A stretch of 64,000 nucleotides of DNA from Diadema setosum. Its lineage: Eukaryota; Echinodermata; Echinoidea; Diadematoida; Diadematidae. Below, one piece after another: positions 23,031 through 36,259 of this stretch. The stretch spans positions 20,653,723 to 20,717,722 of the forward strand of contig NC_092705.1 in the NCBI RefSeq assembly GCF_964275005.1, written 5' to 3'. The notes under the pieces are model-generated. The model was not told the origin of the DNA and did not search any database. It saw only the letters and a list, made by a program, of their open reading frames with translations. Both the position numbers and the translations under genes were made by a program. Each line of letters starts with the position of its first letter. Within the stretch, counting starts at the first letter, position 1.

Positions 23031-25803
23031 TTCTCAATATACACAGTCCAAGGCATAGCCCTGTTCAGGGTTCTTTTATTAGCCATTTCACTCCGTATGC
23101 TAGTCCATGTTAGTAAGCCAGTTTACAGTTCCACTTTGCGCATGAGCAGAAAAAGGTCATTCATACCAACAGGAGCGCTGGTTTTTAAATTCACTAAGTT
23201 AAGCATTTGTGATTATTCATGCATCCTTATGAATGATGCTTGCCAGCACATCCACCTGACAGAAAATTTTGTTATTTGGCAATATCAATAGAAAGAGATT
23301 GTTAATACATCCAGTGCAAAGTAATGAAATGGATGCTTTTCCAAGTGTTATTTGACAGATCATTCTGGCCACCTGGTCTACACAAGTTCATTCTTTGTTT
23401 GAACAGGATTGATGAATCCCATTAATTGTTACATAAAGCTTGTGCGCTGAAAACGAGTGCAGTGCCCCTATCCGACCGAGAAAAAGAAAGGTCATTCGTG
23501 CCAATGTGCCCATGAGCTAACTCCGAACTGGCTTATTTTGTCAAACCAATCTTCTACTGATTCAGCTGAAAAGTCACATTTTCCTTGTGTGACCGATTCG
23601 ATTCAGTTTATATTTTCCTCAGTAGTATATAATATACATATATATATACATATCTCATGAGAGAAGTTGAATAATGAAGTGTTTTCATTAAATGTTACTT
23701 GAAGCTGTGAAAGATTTATTTCTCTTTCCATCAGATATAACATCTCTGAATATTTGCAGAGGCAAATGCTCTCCCTTACCCATGGTACAAGAGAAATTGT
23801 ATCACTTTTGTGATGATGATGGTTGCCCTTTTGATGTTTCCTCTGTACACCTTGTGTAGTCACTACGTATGCCAACACATTATTATGCAAATGAGTACTG
23901 AAAATGTAATATCATGTTGTTTGAAATATAGAATGTATCAATGTATACCTTGTTTGATTAGTGTATGAGCAGAGATGGAGCATGAAGCTTTTTCAAGACT
24001 ACATCGCAGTGCTAGAATATTGTGCAGATTTTAGTTTATGAGGTGCTACAATGTAGATGCTAGTCATTTTTAAGTTCAGACACAATATGAGACACTCAGC
24101 AGGTCACTGTGTGAAATTAAGCAGAGGAGAGATATTTGAAGTCATATGACTCATTTTTTCCCATTATACACTATAAGGGATAATTTTTCCATGTTATGTT
24201 ACAAATATTTGATGAGAATACCGGTGTCAAGGTCATATGAGACCACGCCCGTGTTTTCCCTGGTCAATCATGTAGAAAAGACAAGAATCATCTAGTGTGC
24301 TTGAGGCAAATATTCTATATCACTCTTATCATTGAGAAGTTTTGTTTGAATATAGCATAGAAATTCATTACTATCTTCTTGTGAATTAGTCATACATGTA
24401 CAGTTGTATATAGAATGCACAAAAGAAGACTTTTGAAAGTTATGCCAGGTTTGAAAGTCTTCTGTTGCTATCCAGATATTTAGAAGTGGAAAAAAATATT
24501 CCAAAGTCATACCAAGAGATCATCATGTTGAGGTCAGTCTTGATGGATATTGACAACAGTTGCTAAGCAACCCTTCCAGAGTTCAATATTTGCCAATATA
24601 CTTCACCAGATCAAAGCAATGGGCATACCATGGCTTCAGTTTATGGGAAAGTTTTGAGGAAAAAGAGACAAGTCTATCAAACAATGGCAGCCAAACACGA
24701 AACTGTTGTTACTACAAATGATGGATTGCCCTCCTATTTCAAATGACCTCTGACCCTTAGTAGTCACGAGTGTGTGTATGTGTCTCTTGTGGAGAACAGA
24801 ATAAGGTTAACTTTTCATTTTAAACGTGGTTACAGACATTGCATATTTCGTTCATAGTTTAGGTAGTAGTAACATGACTTGATGTGGCACCATTTCAGAA
24901 GATTGTTAGCTGGTGTGCTTAAATCCTGCTGTATATGAGGCAATGTATGTGAAGCATCCCCTGTAAATATAATTTTCTATTAAAAAAAAAGTAAACAGGG
25001 AAAAATTCTGTCAAAGTGCTTTAGCCTGTGACATTTGTTCATAAGATTTCAAATATTTTTGTTATATGTATGTATGTTGTACATGTATACAAGCCATAGC
25101 AATGTAAGGAAGTTATAGACAAATTATATTGTCACCCATTTTGGAGTTGGATTCTCTGCGTGTATAAATGTCTGGTCAGTGGTTTGCTACCATATAGAAA
25201 TGATATTTCTTAATCTTCTTCATAGTGTTTAGCAAAACACCTCAGATGTAAGTTGATTTCTAGGAGGCTGTGTTGTGAATCAAGGTTCATGAACATAATC
25301 AGTGATTACAGTAAGCATATGTTTCCCATAAGTACAGACCATCGCTGCTCACTGCAAATCATGGCTTCCCAAATCTCAACTGGAGATGAGTTGAATTTGA
25401 TAATTATACCTTAAGTTGTACTCACTTGTAGGTAATTCAGCATAGGTTTTTCCTGCAAAATTTTGTTTCATATCATGGCACACTTCATCTCTTCATCAGG
25501 GGAATGCTTGTGTTTTTAGTAGATTGAGCTCAACAACACCAAATATAACCTATCAACAAGATATCTCCTCAAGCTGTTTGAGTAAAATGTGAATGATAGC
25601 AGTGTGGGGCATTAAAGACTTGAGGCTGAACCCACTTATAAAAGAGACTCTGTGAGAAAAAAAAGAATTACGTTAAGTAGCCAAGAAACGGTGCACCATC
25701 TACACAAGGCATATGATTATGGAGGTTCGTTGTATCAACTTTTTACTCTACAGAACACATACCGGTACACAGCAAAGGAAAGAAACCCCAAAATACTGTA
25801 GAT
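23031..25803. other. Intergenic stretch
   Basis: Weak inverted resemblance between about 23110 (AAGCCAGTTTACAG) and about 23540 (CTCCGAACTGGCTT) hints at an old MITE. Otherwise nothing I can support. Confidence 0.5.
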
Positions 25804-26028
25804 TACTGTATACGCCGTTATTTTCGCGTACAGATATTTTCGCGAATGACGAGGTCATAGACGTTTTTGCGAGATGTTGTTTTCGCGATTCGACGCCAAC
25901 GCTTACGTTAATGCTCTATCAACAAAGCGCATGGAGACAATTTCGCGTGTTGTTAAATTCGCGATCCAACTGCAATTCGCAAAATTTGCGGAAATTAAAC
26001 CCTCGCGAAAATAACAGCTTATACAGTA
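25804..26028. repeat. MITE, TACTGTA family, 225 bp
   Basis: Inverted ends TACTGTATACGCCGTTATTT and AAATAACAGCTTATACAGTA. The interior is rich in TTCGCGA motifs. Confidence 0.85.
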
Positions 26029-27186
26029 ATCAAATCTTGTGCTATGTAGACTACAAATTGGATGTGCAAAAATCTTTACATGGCACATGATGGCCGATTG
26101 TCTCATGTGAGAATACTAAACATGTTCCCAGCTATGTGTTTCGGTGTGAGCACTTAGTGTCAATTCTGTGACATGGTACAATGTAAACATTTCACAAGGA
26201 TAAATAGTGATAGCTGAGGAGGTAAACAAATGCAGACAGTGAAATTCTCAAAGCCTACAGTGGATGGTAACATATTCATTTGGAGCATATACATCAGACA
26301 GGAGTCTATGTAAGTCGTTAAGCTAGGTTTGTGAAAATTAATGTATCCCATAATGCCGTGCATGATCTGGTCCATTCGTCTTGTTGCTCACAGTGAGCAG
26401 AGTTGGGAGACTCCAATAATAACCGCCTATTCTTCGCTTAGGTTCTTACTGTTAGACTCTTATTTTTGTTTTAAACAAAATAAGGCAAAGGTTTATTACA
26501 GAGCTTTTATTTTTGTGTTGTTTGCATTTGGAAAAAAAAAAAAGATTCTTACAGTCGATAATACACTGTATCGGGAAATGCTGTTCATGCAATTGAAGGG
26601 ACTTTGTATATGGTATGTCTGTTATAAGACTGTTAAAAGCCTAAGGAATTGACAAATGTGCATCAACATGATTAATCTACTTATTCTGAGCATCTTTTAC
26701 AGCATCACATAGTAATTTAACATACATACTAAATGAATGCCTTTATGACTGATAAAATCAAAATTTGTCACTAAAATCAGATTTTTGAACTGAGGTACAC
26801 TTTGTAAATATCACATCTTTCTGTATGCTCTCCTTTGTAAAATTTAAGATTATATTAATTCTGTTCCTGTTTGAATCTTGTGATTCTGGTCTAAAATGGG
26901 GCATGTATCATTTGGCAACTCATACATCAAACAAAAATATATACGGAAAGTCATACATTGTATCTAAATCATGTATTAAGAAGAAAGTCTGGTCATGTAA
27001 AGAGGAGATGGCCATGTAGTCAATATTGTGTGCCTACTTGCCATGAATGACAGACAGACAGAGGTCTTTGTTTCACACAGCATCAAGGCTGTCAGCACAA
27101 CAATGTAAAATAGAACACTATCATTTCAGATAGGTTACTTTTGATGGCAGACATCAGTGTGGTACTTGACCCTCCACAGAACAAAC
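26029..27186. other. Intergenic stretch
   Basis: AT-rich; nothing recognised. Confidence 0.6.
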
Positions 27187-27372
27187 TACAGTCAACCTTG
27201 CCCAGGTCGAATCTATTTGGAGTGAATAAATAGCTTTGACTTAAGAGAAAATTTGACTTATGATGGATTGAAATCAATAGAATATAAAGAGAAGAGGACT
27301 TGTAAAGACCTCCAACTTAGCCAAGTAAGGTATTCAATTTATGCAAGGTCGACTTGAGCAAGGTTGACTGTA
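27187..27372. repeat. MITE, TACAGTCAACC family, copy 1
   Basis: Inverted ends TACAGTCAACCTTGCCCAGG and GCAAGGTTGACTGTA; 186 bp. Related copy at 29058-29220. Confidence 0.8.
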
Positions 27373-29057
27373 AATATCTTTGTTCATTTGTTATGTGCTC
27401 TCTGGAATCTGACACACACACAGGGTGAGTTTAATAACAGGTATGTTAAGTATTTCATGTCTTGCAAACTGGTAATTGGGTAACCCATATTGAGGTGCAT
27501 GTTGAAGTCCCGTCATCAGTTTCCCACAATGCATTGAGAGGTTGTAGAAAATATTGTTAGTTGAGAGCCAGAGGGTTGTTGGCACTGCTCAAAGTCTGCT
27601 GACATAATGCCCTCCTTCTTCTCAACTGGTGATGATGAGCAAATACTATTGCCCGAGGCAGAGAAAGAAAGATGGATAAATGTTGCTTTTCTTTAACATA
27701 TTAAATGTATGTGTTCTGCCCATTAGCAAAAGCATGATGACATATTTCTGATGATGTACTTAAAAGTCAATCCAGAATGGTAAGCTTTATTATTCAGGTG
27801 TGTACATGTAAAATTGTATGTGGAGGTGGCAACATGCAGCTTGGGATTACAGTATATTAGTATTCTAAGGATTTGTGTAATATTCAGAACGTTGCTCCAT
27901 ATGCTGCATTGTTCAAGCTTTCGAGTTCCCATTTTTAGAAAAATTATGGAAGCTCAAAATTACTAGTGACACCAGATAACCTGTTGGATCTTGCCGAGTG
28001 AATTTGTTTAAAGACAAAAAAAAAAAACCAAACCCAAAACACACACATACACACAGAAGAAGATGATTTCATGACAATTTCATTTCCATCAACTTTATAA
28101 ATGTTTGACGTATTGTGGGAGCCGGGCACCTTTGAATGTTCCATGGATAAATGTTGCTATATAAATGCTGTTTATCATCAGTGTCCTGTCAGTTTACTAA
28201 TGCCAAAAAGGCTGATTTTCTGGTCTTTTCTTAATGAACATGTCAACTTAAACAAGTTCCAATTGAAACATCCCCTTTCTGCACTTCTAAGCTTCTGCAT
28301 ATGTATAACTGCAAGTGTCTAGCTGGACAACATCACTACTGCATAACTATACCACGGTAAATACTACAAATGTACTTTTAACTGAAAGGAATAACCATGC
28401 AAGTGGAAGGACATTGCTTGTACAATACTAAATTGGCATACAAAATGGAGAGGCCCAAAATTTATCCTCTAAATCATGAAAATGTTACTAACACATGCTC
28501 ATTCAGTGTATAATGTTTCTGTCAGCAACATCTATACACAAACCAAGGTGGAGACTTTGTAGATTCAAGGCCAATGCTGCTAAATAGAAATATCTGTGAG
28601 CGGCTCTGTACTCCCTACATCTGTTTGCAGTCAACAGGAAAGGCTTTAGCTATGATGTCAGAAGAGTGGCTGTGTGATCACAAATATATTGTGAAGTATA
28701 GATACAGTACAGAGGTAAAATGTATTTAGAATGAGACTTTATTTATGTATCCATGTGATTGCTGGCAATAACTTCATACTATCTTACTTTCTACTTGCTC
28801 ATTTCTTTTTGATGTGTTCCTTATGCAATTACCATGTCAATGGGTGGGAAATGGAGCATACAACTCGAGCGAGTTTAAATGATGTGTAGTTTCTCGCCCA
28901 TTCATCCAGATTGTATCCATGCCCTTGTTTCAAATTGTATTTCCTTTGCAAACTTTGAAATAAATATGCATCTATATCAAGACAAAACAGAGCTTTACCA
29001 TCTTCTCTTGTGTCATCATTTACTTCTTTCATGGAAGTTTTGTTCCCCCATGATATT
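27373..29057. other. Intergenic stretch
   Basis: AT-rich; nothing recognised. Confidence 0.6.
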
Positions 29058-29220
29058 TACAGTCAACTTTGCTTAAGTCGACCTCATGTAAGTCAAATAA
29101 TTGCCAAAGTTGAAGGTCTTATCAAGTCCTCTTCTCTTTATATTCCTAGTGATTTTACTCCCTCATAAGTTGATTTTCTCCAAAGACAAAGATATTTCTT
29201 CAGTCCAAGGTTGACTGATA
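29058..29220. repeat. MITE, TACAGTCAACC family, copy 2
   Basis: Ends TACAGTCAACTTTGCTTAAG and CAAGGTTGACTGATA. Shares an internal CCTCTTCTCTTTATATTC block, in inverse, with copy 1. Confidence 0.75.
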
Positions 29221-29779
29221 GGCCCATAAGTACTCTGATTGTAGGATGCAGGATGCATTTTCAAGGAAAACCAAGAAAGCTAACAAACACACAAGTACAA
29301 AATGTTTTTCAGTTTTCACACAAGTTCATTATTACATCACAAGTCAATTATTTTCAACAAAACAGGTAGTGTCTGTCTATTCTATTACATTTCTTACTTA
29401 AGAAGACTCTTGATATCACAAATTGTGCAGGGACGATCTTGTCAAAAAAAGAAAAATGACAAACACAAAGGAACTTAGATTCAATGTGTGAAAACCGTGA
29501 CTTGGCAATCCATGGACATTTATAACTAAATTTCACCATTTTGTCATGATTGTTTTACAAGTCTTGGAACTGACACAAGGACATTTTCCAAAAATCACCA
29601 CGATGACTTGTTTAATGAGGTCTATGCCTCAGATAATTACAGTCAATTCCAAGACATTTCCCTAACAGGAAATAGCAAGAAAGTGGGTCAGCTACTGTAC
29701 TTGGTAAGGTCGAGTGTGAATCATAATTTTGTTATATTACCTGCAGAAGGGCATTAGCTAGGACATTACTGTGGAAAGC

Positions 29780-29785
29780 TTTATT
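29780..29785 (-). terminator. Candidate poly(A) signal of MBLAC1 gene
   Basis: AATAAA on the - strand, about 350 bases past the MBLAC1 stop codon. It implies a 3' UTR of about 370 bases. Chosen only by position; no transcript evidence. Confidence 0.35.
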
Positions 29786-30133
29786 TTCTTGGTTTTCGAT
29801 CTGTCAACAACAGGCTTCCATGAATTTTTCTATGGTACATTAGTAACTGAAGTATGTTTAGAACAAGGTATGGGTTGCAACAAAGTGGAATCAGTGGTCC
29901 AAGCAACCTCATTAAAACAGGGTTTTCCTGTATTCTGGTTGAAATCTAGTCAATCATCCTGCGGATCACAGAGAAATTCCTCCAGGTGTTGATGCATGAA
30001 AGTTCACACCAATGGCTCTTCTACTTCCAGGTCAACTTCTTGCACTGTTCTCTCTTAGCCTTCATGTGTGTCTTTCACCTTTGATTTACCAATTGTCTCA
30101 AACCCATCTCAGGCCCAAAATAGGACCCCATGG

Positions 30134-30318
30134 TCATAAATCTGGTTTTGGGTGTCTGTGGCTCTCTTTCACATGGAATGGTGGTCCATGACCAGGGACA
30201 ATGATGTCAGCCATCTTCAGAACCAAGTTCCGATTCTTTTCCTGAGATGGTGGGTCCTCACTGCAGTCTCTCCATAATGAAGGGTCACTGAGGTCAGCTT
30301 CGCTCTCAAAGAGATCCC
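30134..30318 (-). CDS. MBLAC1: MBLAC1 coding exon 5 (last)
   Basis: Acceptor AACTTATCCCAG/GGGATC on the - strand. Encodes DLFESEADLSDPSLWRD, then ADIIVPGHGPPFHVKES and the stop TGA. The Asp of GDLFE and the His of VPGHG are the last MBL metal ligands. Confidence 0.95.
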
Positions 30319-31423
30319 CTGGGATAAGTTAGGATGGAAGAAGGTGAGAAAAAGCCATTTATGTGATTTGTTTTGTCTTTATCATATACAATCAGATTTT
30401 CGCATTGATAACACCCAATATGATTAAACTGTCTAAATGCTACTTCAGGGTCTTAAAATATAACATCTTGGCTCTATTTTGCAGAAAACTCCATTCAGTT
30501 TGGTTAAGCAGTCACAGAGAAATGTGGATTGTTGTAAAGCATGTCATGAGTCTGATTCTTCCAAGTTTAGCACTTGAATGCTCTTGTGTGTGAACACAAT
30601 AGACAGAACTTGGAGGGAAGAGATTCCTGACATACTCTACAAAATTCCTCATTTCTCTTTGACCACTGAAGCAAATCGAATAGGGTTTTTTGTAAGATGT
30701 GGGCAATGAGTTATAGTTTTGTATCCTGAAATTGTATTTGGATTGAATCACTATTTTTAAAGATATCATTGCAGAGGATCCCGCCGTAATTTTTTTTTGG
30801 GGACATACGGTACAGAAACATAAATAGCCAACCAAACCAAATCATGGGGAATTTAGAGAAGCTACAGGTCAATTTTACACTAACATGATATCAGGAGTCA
30901 TGTCACAAATACAGAACTGCCAAACTTGGCAGTCCTTCCCCTTCCCCATCACCACCCCCCCCCCCCCACACACACACAAGGAAGAACAAAATGAAACAAA
31001 AACCAAATATATATTAACTAGTGAAAAATTGAGCAAACAAAATGGGATTCCATCGGGACTCGAACCCGAGACCTCCGGATGCTAGCCCGGTGCTCTACCG
31101 ACTGAGCTATAGAAAGCCTAGTTCAGTGTTCGTCCCAGAAACCCTAAATTCTCAATGCTCAGATGGTCAGAAGCTATAACAGTGTGTTTGTGTGTGACAC
31201 ACACGTACACACTTGAACCTGGCATAAACCCGAAGGATAATTCAACTTGGGGATAAATGCGAGGGATCACCGAAGTGATGCAGCTTTTTGAGTATGTTTG
31301 CATTTGTTAAATATATATACAGCTGTACACACATTGTGAAATTGAGAAAATCCTAAATGAAAGTAATACCATGTAATCTACACACAAATTACGCTACATG
31401 AGATTCAGAACAAATATATAAAC

Positions 31424-31454
<31 letters not shown>

Positions 31455-34400
31455 ATAAGTCTTGTTCCAAACATTGTAGTTGTTCCGCGTATTGGCAGTA
31501 CTAGAAATAGCAATAATAATGTCACAACAGAGGAATGCAGGGAATGCATTAATAGCCAATCTTGATTTAATGAATAATCCGAATTTTCGAGGATCCTTCC
31601 TCTTCATCAGGGATGACTAGTGCGAATGAATTTTCACAGTCATATTAACAGTGAGGTGTTACTACCCTACTAGCGCGCGTGCAATTTGTGTAACCAAAAC
31701 AAAAAATAATAGATAATAACAAACACATGTTGTGCGCTTATGAGTGTCACTGTAAATATCACTGTGAAAATCCATTGGCACTTTCATTGTACAACGTATC
31801 ATGTTAACTTCATCGCCCCTATGACGCTTCTATTATTATTGCCATTATTGTCTCATGATCCCCCTGCGCAGCGCGCGCAATCCCAGTGTGACGTCCTCTC
31901 CACTAAGACGCAAGGCACGACACTCACAAGCGCACAACACGCGCCCGTTGCTACTATCTACCACTTTCTGCTTTGGTTACACAAATTGTGCGCTCTAGCA
32001 GGGCAGCAATTACACCTGTTAAAGGTGCATGGTCCCCATGTTTTAGTCAAATGCGTACGCGGGCGCACGGCGCAAGTTTCCTACAGAGACCTACGCTATC
32101 GACTCCTCTTTAGCGCTTACGCTTTGGCCCACTTCCCCGAGTCCGACGAAATCCGATTCACTGTAGTCAGTGGTCGGATCACAGTTCGGCTCATGATTCA
32201 GCTGAGGGGGATGACAGCTTTAGCAAACTTCTTTTGTGATGTCATAATAACAAGCACATATGCACGCACCCTGGCATTACTACAGTGTGCGCGACGCTCA
32301 GAGAAGACAACGAAGGCAACGTTACTTAGCAACACCTACGCACTTTACGCACGGGGACCACGCCATACTACTGCATGTAGCGATGTGATACATATGTGGT
32401 TTTTTATCCTGTTGTTTTTCTTTATACTGTCTAAGTTCTTCCTTTACTGAGGGAGGTGTTCCTTCATTCCTTAGTAGCCTTACAAAAAACAAAACAAAAT
32501 AAAACAAAACAAAACAAAAAATACAGTGTGTGTGTGGAGGAAGAATCTCCGGCATCCCATACCTGCAATCACTACCACCTTGGGGCCATCCTTGACTACC
32601 AGACTGACATCATTGTGGGTGTGGCCAGGTGTGGGCATGACAACCAGCTCCGAGCTTATCTCATATGGATTTCCCTTTTCAGCAAACATGAGGAAAATAT
32701 ATTACTACTTGACTGCATCATGCACAGTCAAACAAAAAGGTTCACTGACACTGTACTTTTAGCTTTGTCAACCAAGTCAAGATGTTATACACACAGTCAG
32801 TTTTTAAAACTCTTTACACATCATTTTCACTCAACAAAGATGACTCAAATGATAGCAAGCTTAAATTTGTCAGTCTTATAAGTTGAGTCTCCGGTGATCC
32901 CTGTCAGGAGTTAAAGCTGCTTGATCATTATCACATTATCACAAGGTGTAAGATTCATCATTGTGCAGACTATGTGGAGAAGTTTATGAAAGCAGTGAGG
33001 TGAGAGAAGTAATGGCGTACATTGTACAGTGGACTCCCATTATAACAAAGTCCCTGGGATAGTCAAGGCGCTAATTCCTGTACGGGCCTTAATTAAGGAG
33101 TTCGTTCAACCCACCCCGCAGAAAAGGTTTGACCACACAGAGTGGTAGATGGGACCTCCAGGAACACCCCCAGGTAGTATGTGAGTCGAAATTGTGGTAT
33201 CAATAAAATTTTACAGGCCATTTTAGTCGCGACAAGACCTTTTTATTCGAAAAGGAGTCTGCGCACGCCAAGACTACTACACCCACCACTAGCACTGCTA
33301 CAGACGCCAGTGCCAGTGGTGCGTGTAGTAGTCTTAGCGCACGCAGACTTTTTCCTCGGCAAACAAGGGTTTTTGCCAGCAAACTCACTAGCTGCGGTCA
33401 GTGTAGTTTAGTTTCTAGCCGTTTTTATTTCGTGTATATTTTTTCCGAGTTGCAGCAAGCCGAGTGAGGTTGCATACCCAGTGATTGTGACTCCAAACCG
33501 TTCGGGCGTCGCAATCACTTGGTATGCGCCTTCGCTCGGCTTAGCACAATAAAGTGGGCTTCTACACATGCGCAAGCTGCAACTCGGAGAGATGAAAACG
33601 AAATAAAAACGACTAGAAAGTAGACTGGGGTCGGTAACGGCTGGCACTGAAAATTACAACATAATCACAGTTTTTTTTTTGCAGTTATTTCATGAATGTT
33701 TCCTCAAAACACCGTAAAACCATGTATATATATGTTGCTAGAGATGTCAGCAAAACAATGGGATACATTGTAAGTTAAAATATTGTGCATGGTTACCATG
33801 GTAACCAGATGTATACAGGTGATTGATAATCCAAAAAATGCCTCCAACTGCTGCAAACTTTGGTATTTTTTGTTTAGTTTTTTTTTTGTAGATAGGTGAA
33901 TTAAAAACAAACATTTCTATTGATTATTGTTCAAAAAAGTTTTTTTCCTGTTGCCATGGCAACCAGTAATATCCAATCAGGATTCAGCTGTCAATACTTA
34001 AGAACTAATGCCCATATTTTCAAAAAGCTCAATAAGCATGTCATTCTGCATAATTGTTACATTTACCGTACTTTTAACACATATTTGACTTCAAATTACA
34101 GGCAAATGTTGTTTCCAGCAATGTATGGACACAAAATTCCTTTCAAAATCTATGTTGATACAGAGAGCAAAGCCGACGATATTCTGATATTAGCTTTTTA
34201 GAGTATATATTTACAGAGAAATGGTTATTCGAAACAACCTTGGAAAAGAGCAGAAGAAAGCAATTGATTTTTCTTGTTCTTAAAGGAAATTTATTCAAGA
34301 ATGCAGATAAATTCCTTTCTAAAGAAGGAATATACAAGTACACTGCATTATCCATCAATGGAATTAAAAGCGTACTTTTTCGTTGGTAAGCTAGGGTTAA

Positions 34401-36214
34401 AAATATAAAAAAAATGAAAAGTCATGACATGTAAATTTGTATTAAAACGTGCAGTAATGAATTAATGCTATTAAGGAGAGAATGAGGGAAAATCTTAGGG
34501 GTCCTATCCGTTTTCTCCAGGTTAACTTTGTAGTGTTGAGGTGGGTAGTTTAACCCTATAAAGCCCAAGGGGGGGGGGGGGCACATTGTGCCCCCTACCA
34601 TTTCATTTGCCGCTCCTAAACCCTTTACCCGATTTCAACCAAATTTGGTGGCTTTTCCTAAAATCTTATTACAAACATTTTGATATATAATTTAGGTATG
34701 TCCGATATTCCTGTTTGCTATGGCAACCGTAAACTGACAACCATGTTAGTCAGATTTTGTATGATTTTCTGTTTCAATTTCAGTTAACAATATAATTATG
34801 GATGAAATTGGGGTTTTCTTGGCCATAGTTTGCTAAAGGAAAAAAATGTGAAGTAATTATGGTTGAGAATTACCCTGAAATGGTATTCTTATTATTTCCT
34901 TTATTTTCTATATAACATAGGCATCAAACAATATAGATATAATAGAAATAATCGAAAATACAACATTTTTCAAAGATTACCTTTTTATTTTGTGTTATCT
35001 TCACACAAGCTTTGCCTGGAATATCATTTGTTTATCATAATATCAATCTGTAAACTTAAAATTTCATTATTTTGGAAATATGAAATGTGATACAAATATA
35101 TGCACCCATTCCAAGCAATACGTAATAGGTTTCATATATTTCTTTGTATTGTAATGAATTACGCCCCCACATGTTGACCTTGAGAAATTTCAACCATAAC
35201 AAATAGTGAACGTTGACTTGCTCTTCCTTTGTAGTAAATATGAAAATGATTAATGAAAAATAACAAAATATTTACTGGGGATAAAGAAATAGAAAGAAAA
35301 AACATGATTTTAGCATATTTTCTATGTATTTTTTATATTTTGGGAAATAGTGCCCTCAGTGGGTAACTTTGAGAAATGTTGGGTCATGTAGAGCATGAGT
35401 TGCTCTACCCATGTGCCAAATATGACGGTCATACATCATACAATAAAGAAGTTATGTAGTGGGCACAATGTGCCATCCCCCCCCCCCCCCCCCCTTGGGC
35501 CTGGAAGGGGTCAAAATAGCTTGGGCTTTATAGAGTTAAGACCCGACCTACAATGGGTGATCATGAGCACGTAAGGCAAAATAAACAAACGTGTCTGGAT
35601 TCCAGATATTTTTTTTTTCACTTTATCCTACTTTGTTGTGGCAAACTTATAAATGACTGTGGAAAAATAGAAAGTTATCTAAGCCCGAAATGTCCTTAAA
35701 ATACCCTGATCCACAAATAAAATTGTTGAACAAAAAAGTTACAAAACTTGTACTGTAATGTATAGCAAAGTACTGAAGGTCAGTCACACTGTGAGCTCTA
35801 GTAACAGGCATAACAAGAATTTCATATCTAACAAAGAACTGACGATTCGAACTTGGTTATGAAATATCACCATAAGTTGTCCAAATAATGATACCCTATA
35901 TCGACAGAATGAATCAAATTTCGTGCACTTACAGTCCACGAAAAGCACAAAAATGTATCTACACTTTAGATATAGCCTATAACAAACAGAATGATTCAAA
36001 TTTCTTGCACTTACAGTCCACGAAAAGCACGAAAAAGTATTTACACTCGAGATATTTTTTTTTCACTTTTATCGCACGCTGGTGTGGTACAAACATAAAT
36101 GCTAATGGTATATTTGAGACAGAAGACAGTTGTCTGATTGTCTGAATTGTCTGACCCTGATTCACAAATACCTCGATCCACAAATAAACTTGTTGAAAAT
36201 AAAGCTAAAATACT

Positions 36215-36259
<45 letters not shown>

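Larger units (their letters stand above)
30319..32562 (-). other. MBLAC1 intron 4
   Basis: Holds a tRNA-like sequence (31043-31118), an AT microsatellite (31414-31454) and a CpG-richer block (about 31670-32370) with a 236-codon + strand open frame of no recognised family. A T/G-rich run lies at 32471-32520 ((AAAAC)n on +). Confidence 0.8.

Noticed and set aside
33181..33411. Similar predicted peptides on opposite strands
   Set aside because: They arise because the DNA is a palindrome inside the fold-back element.
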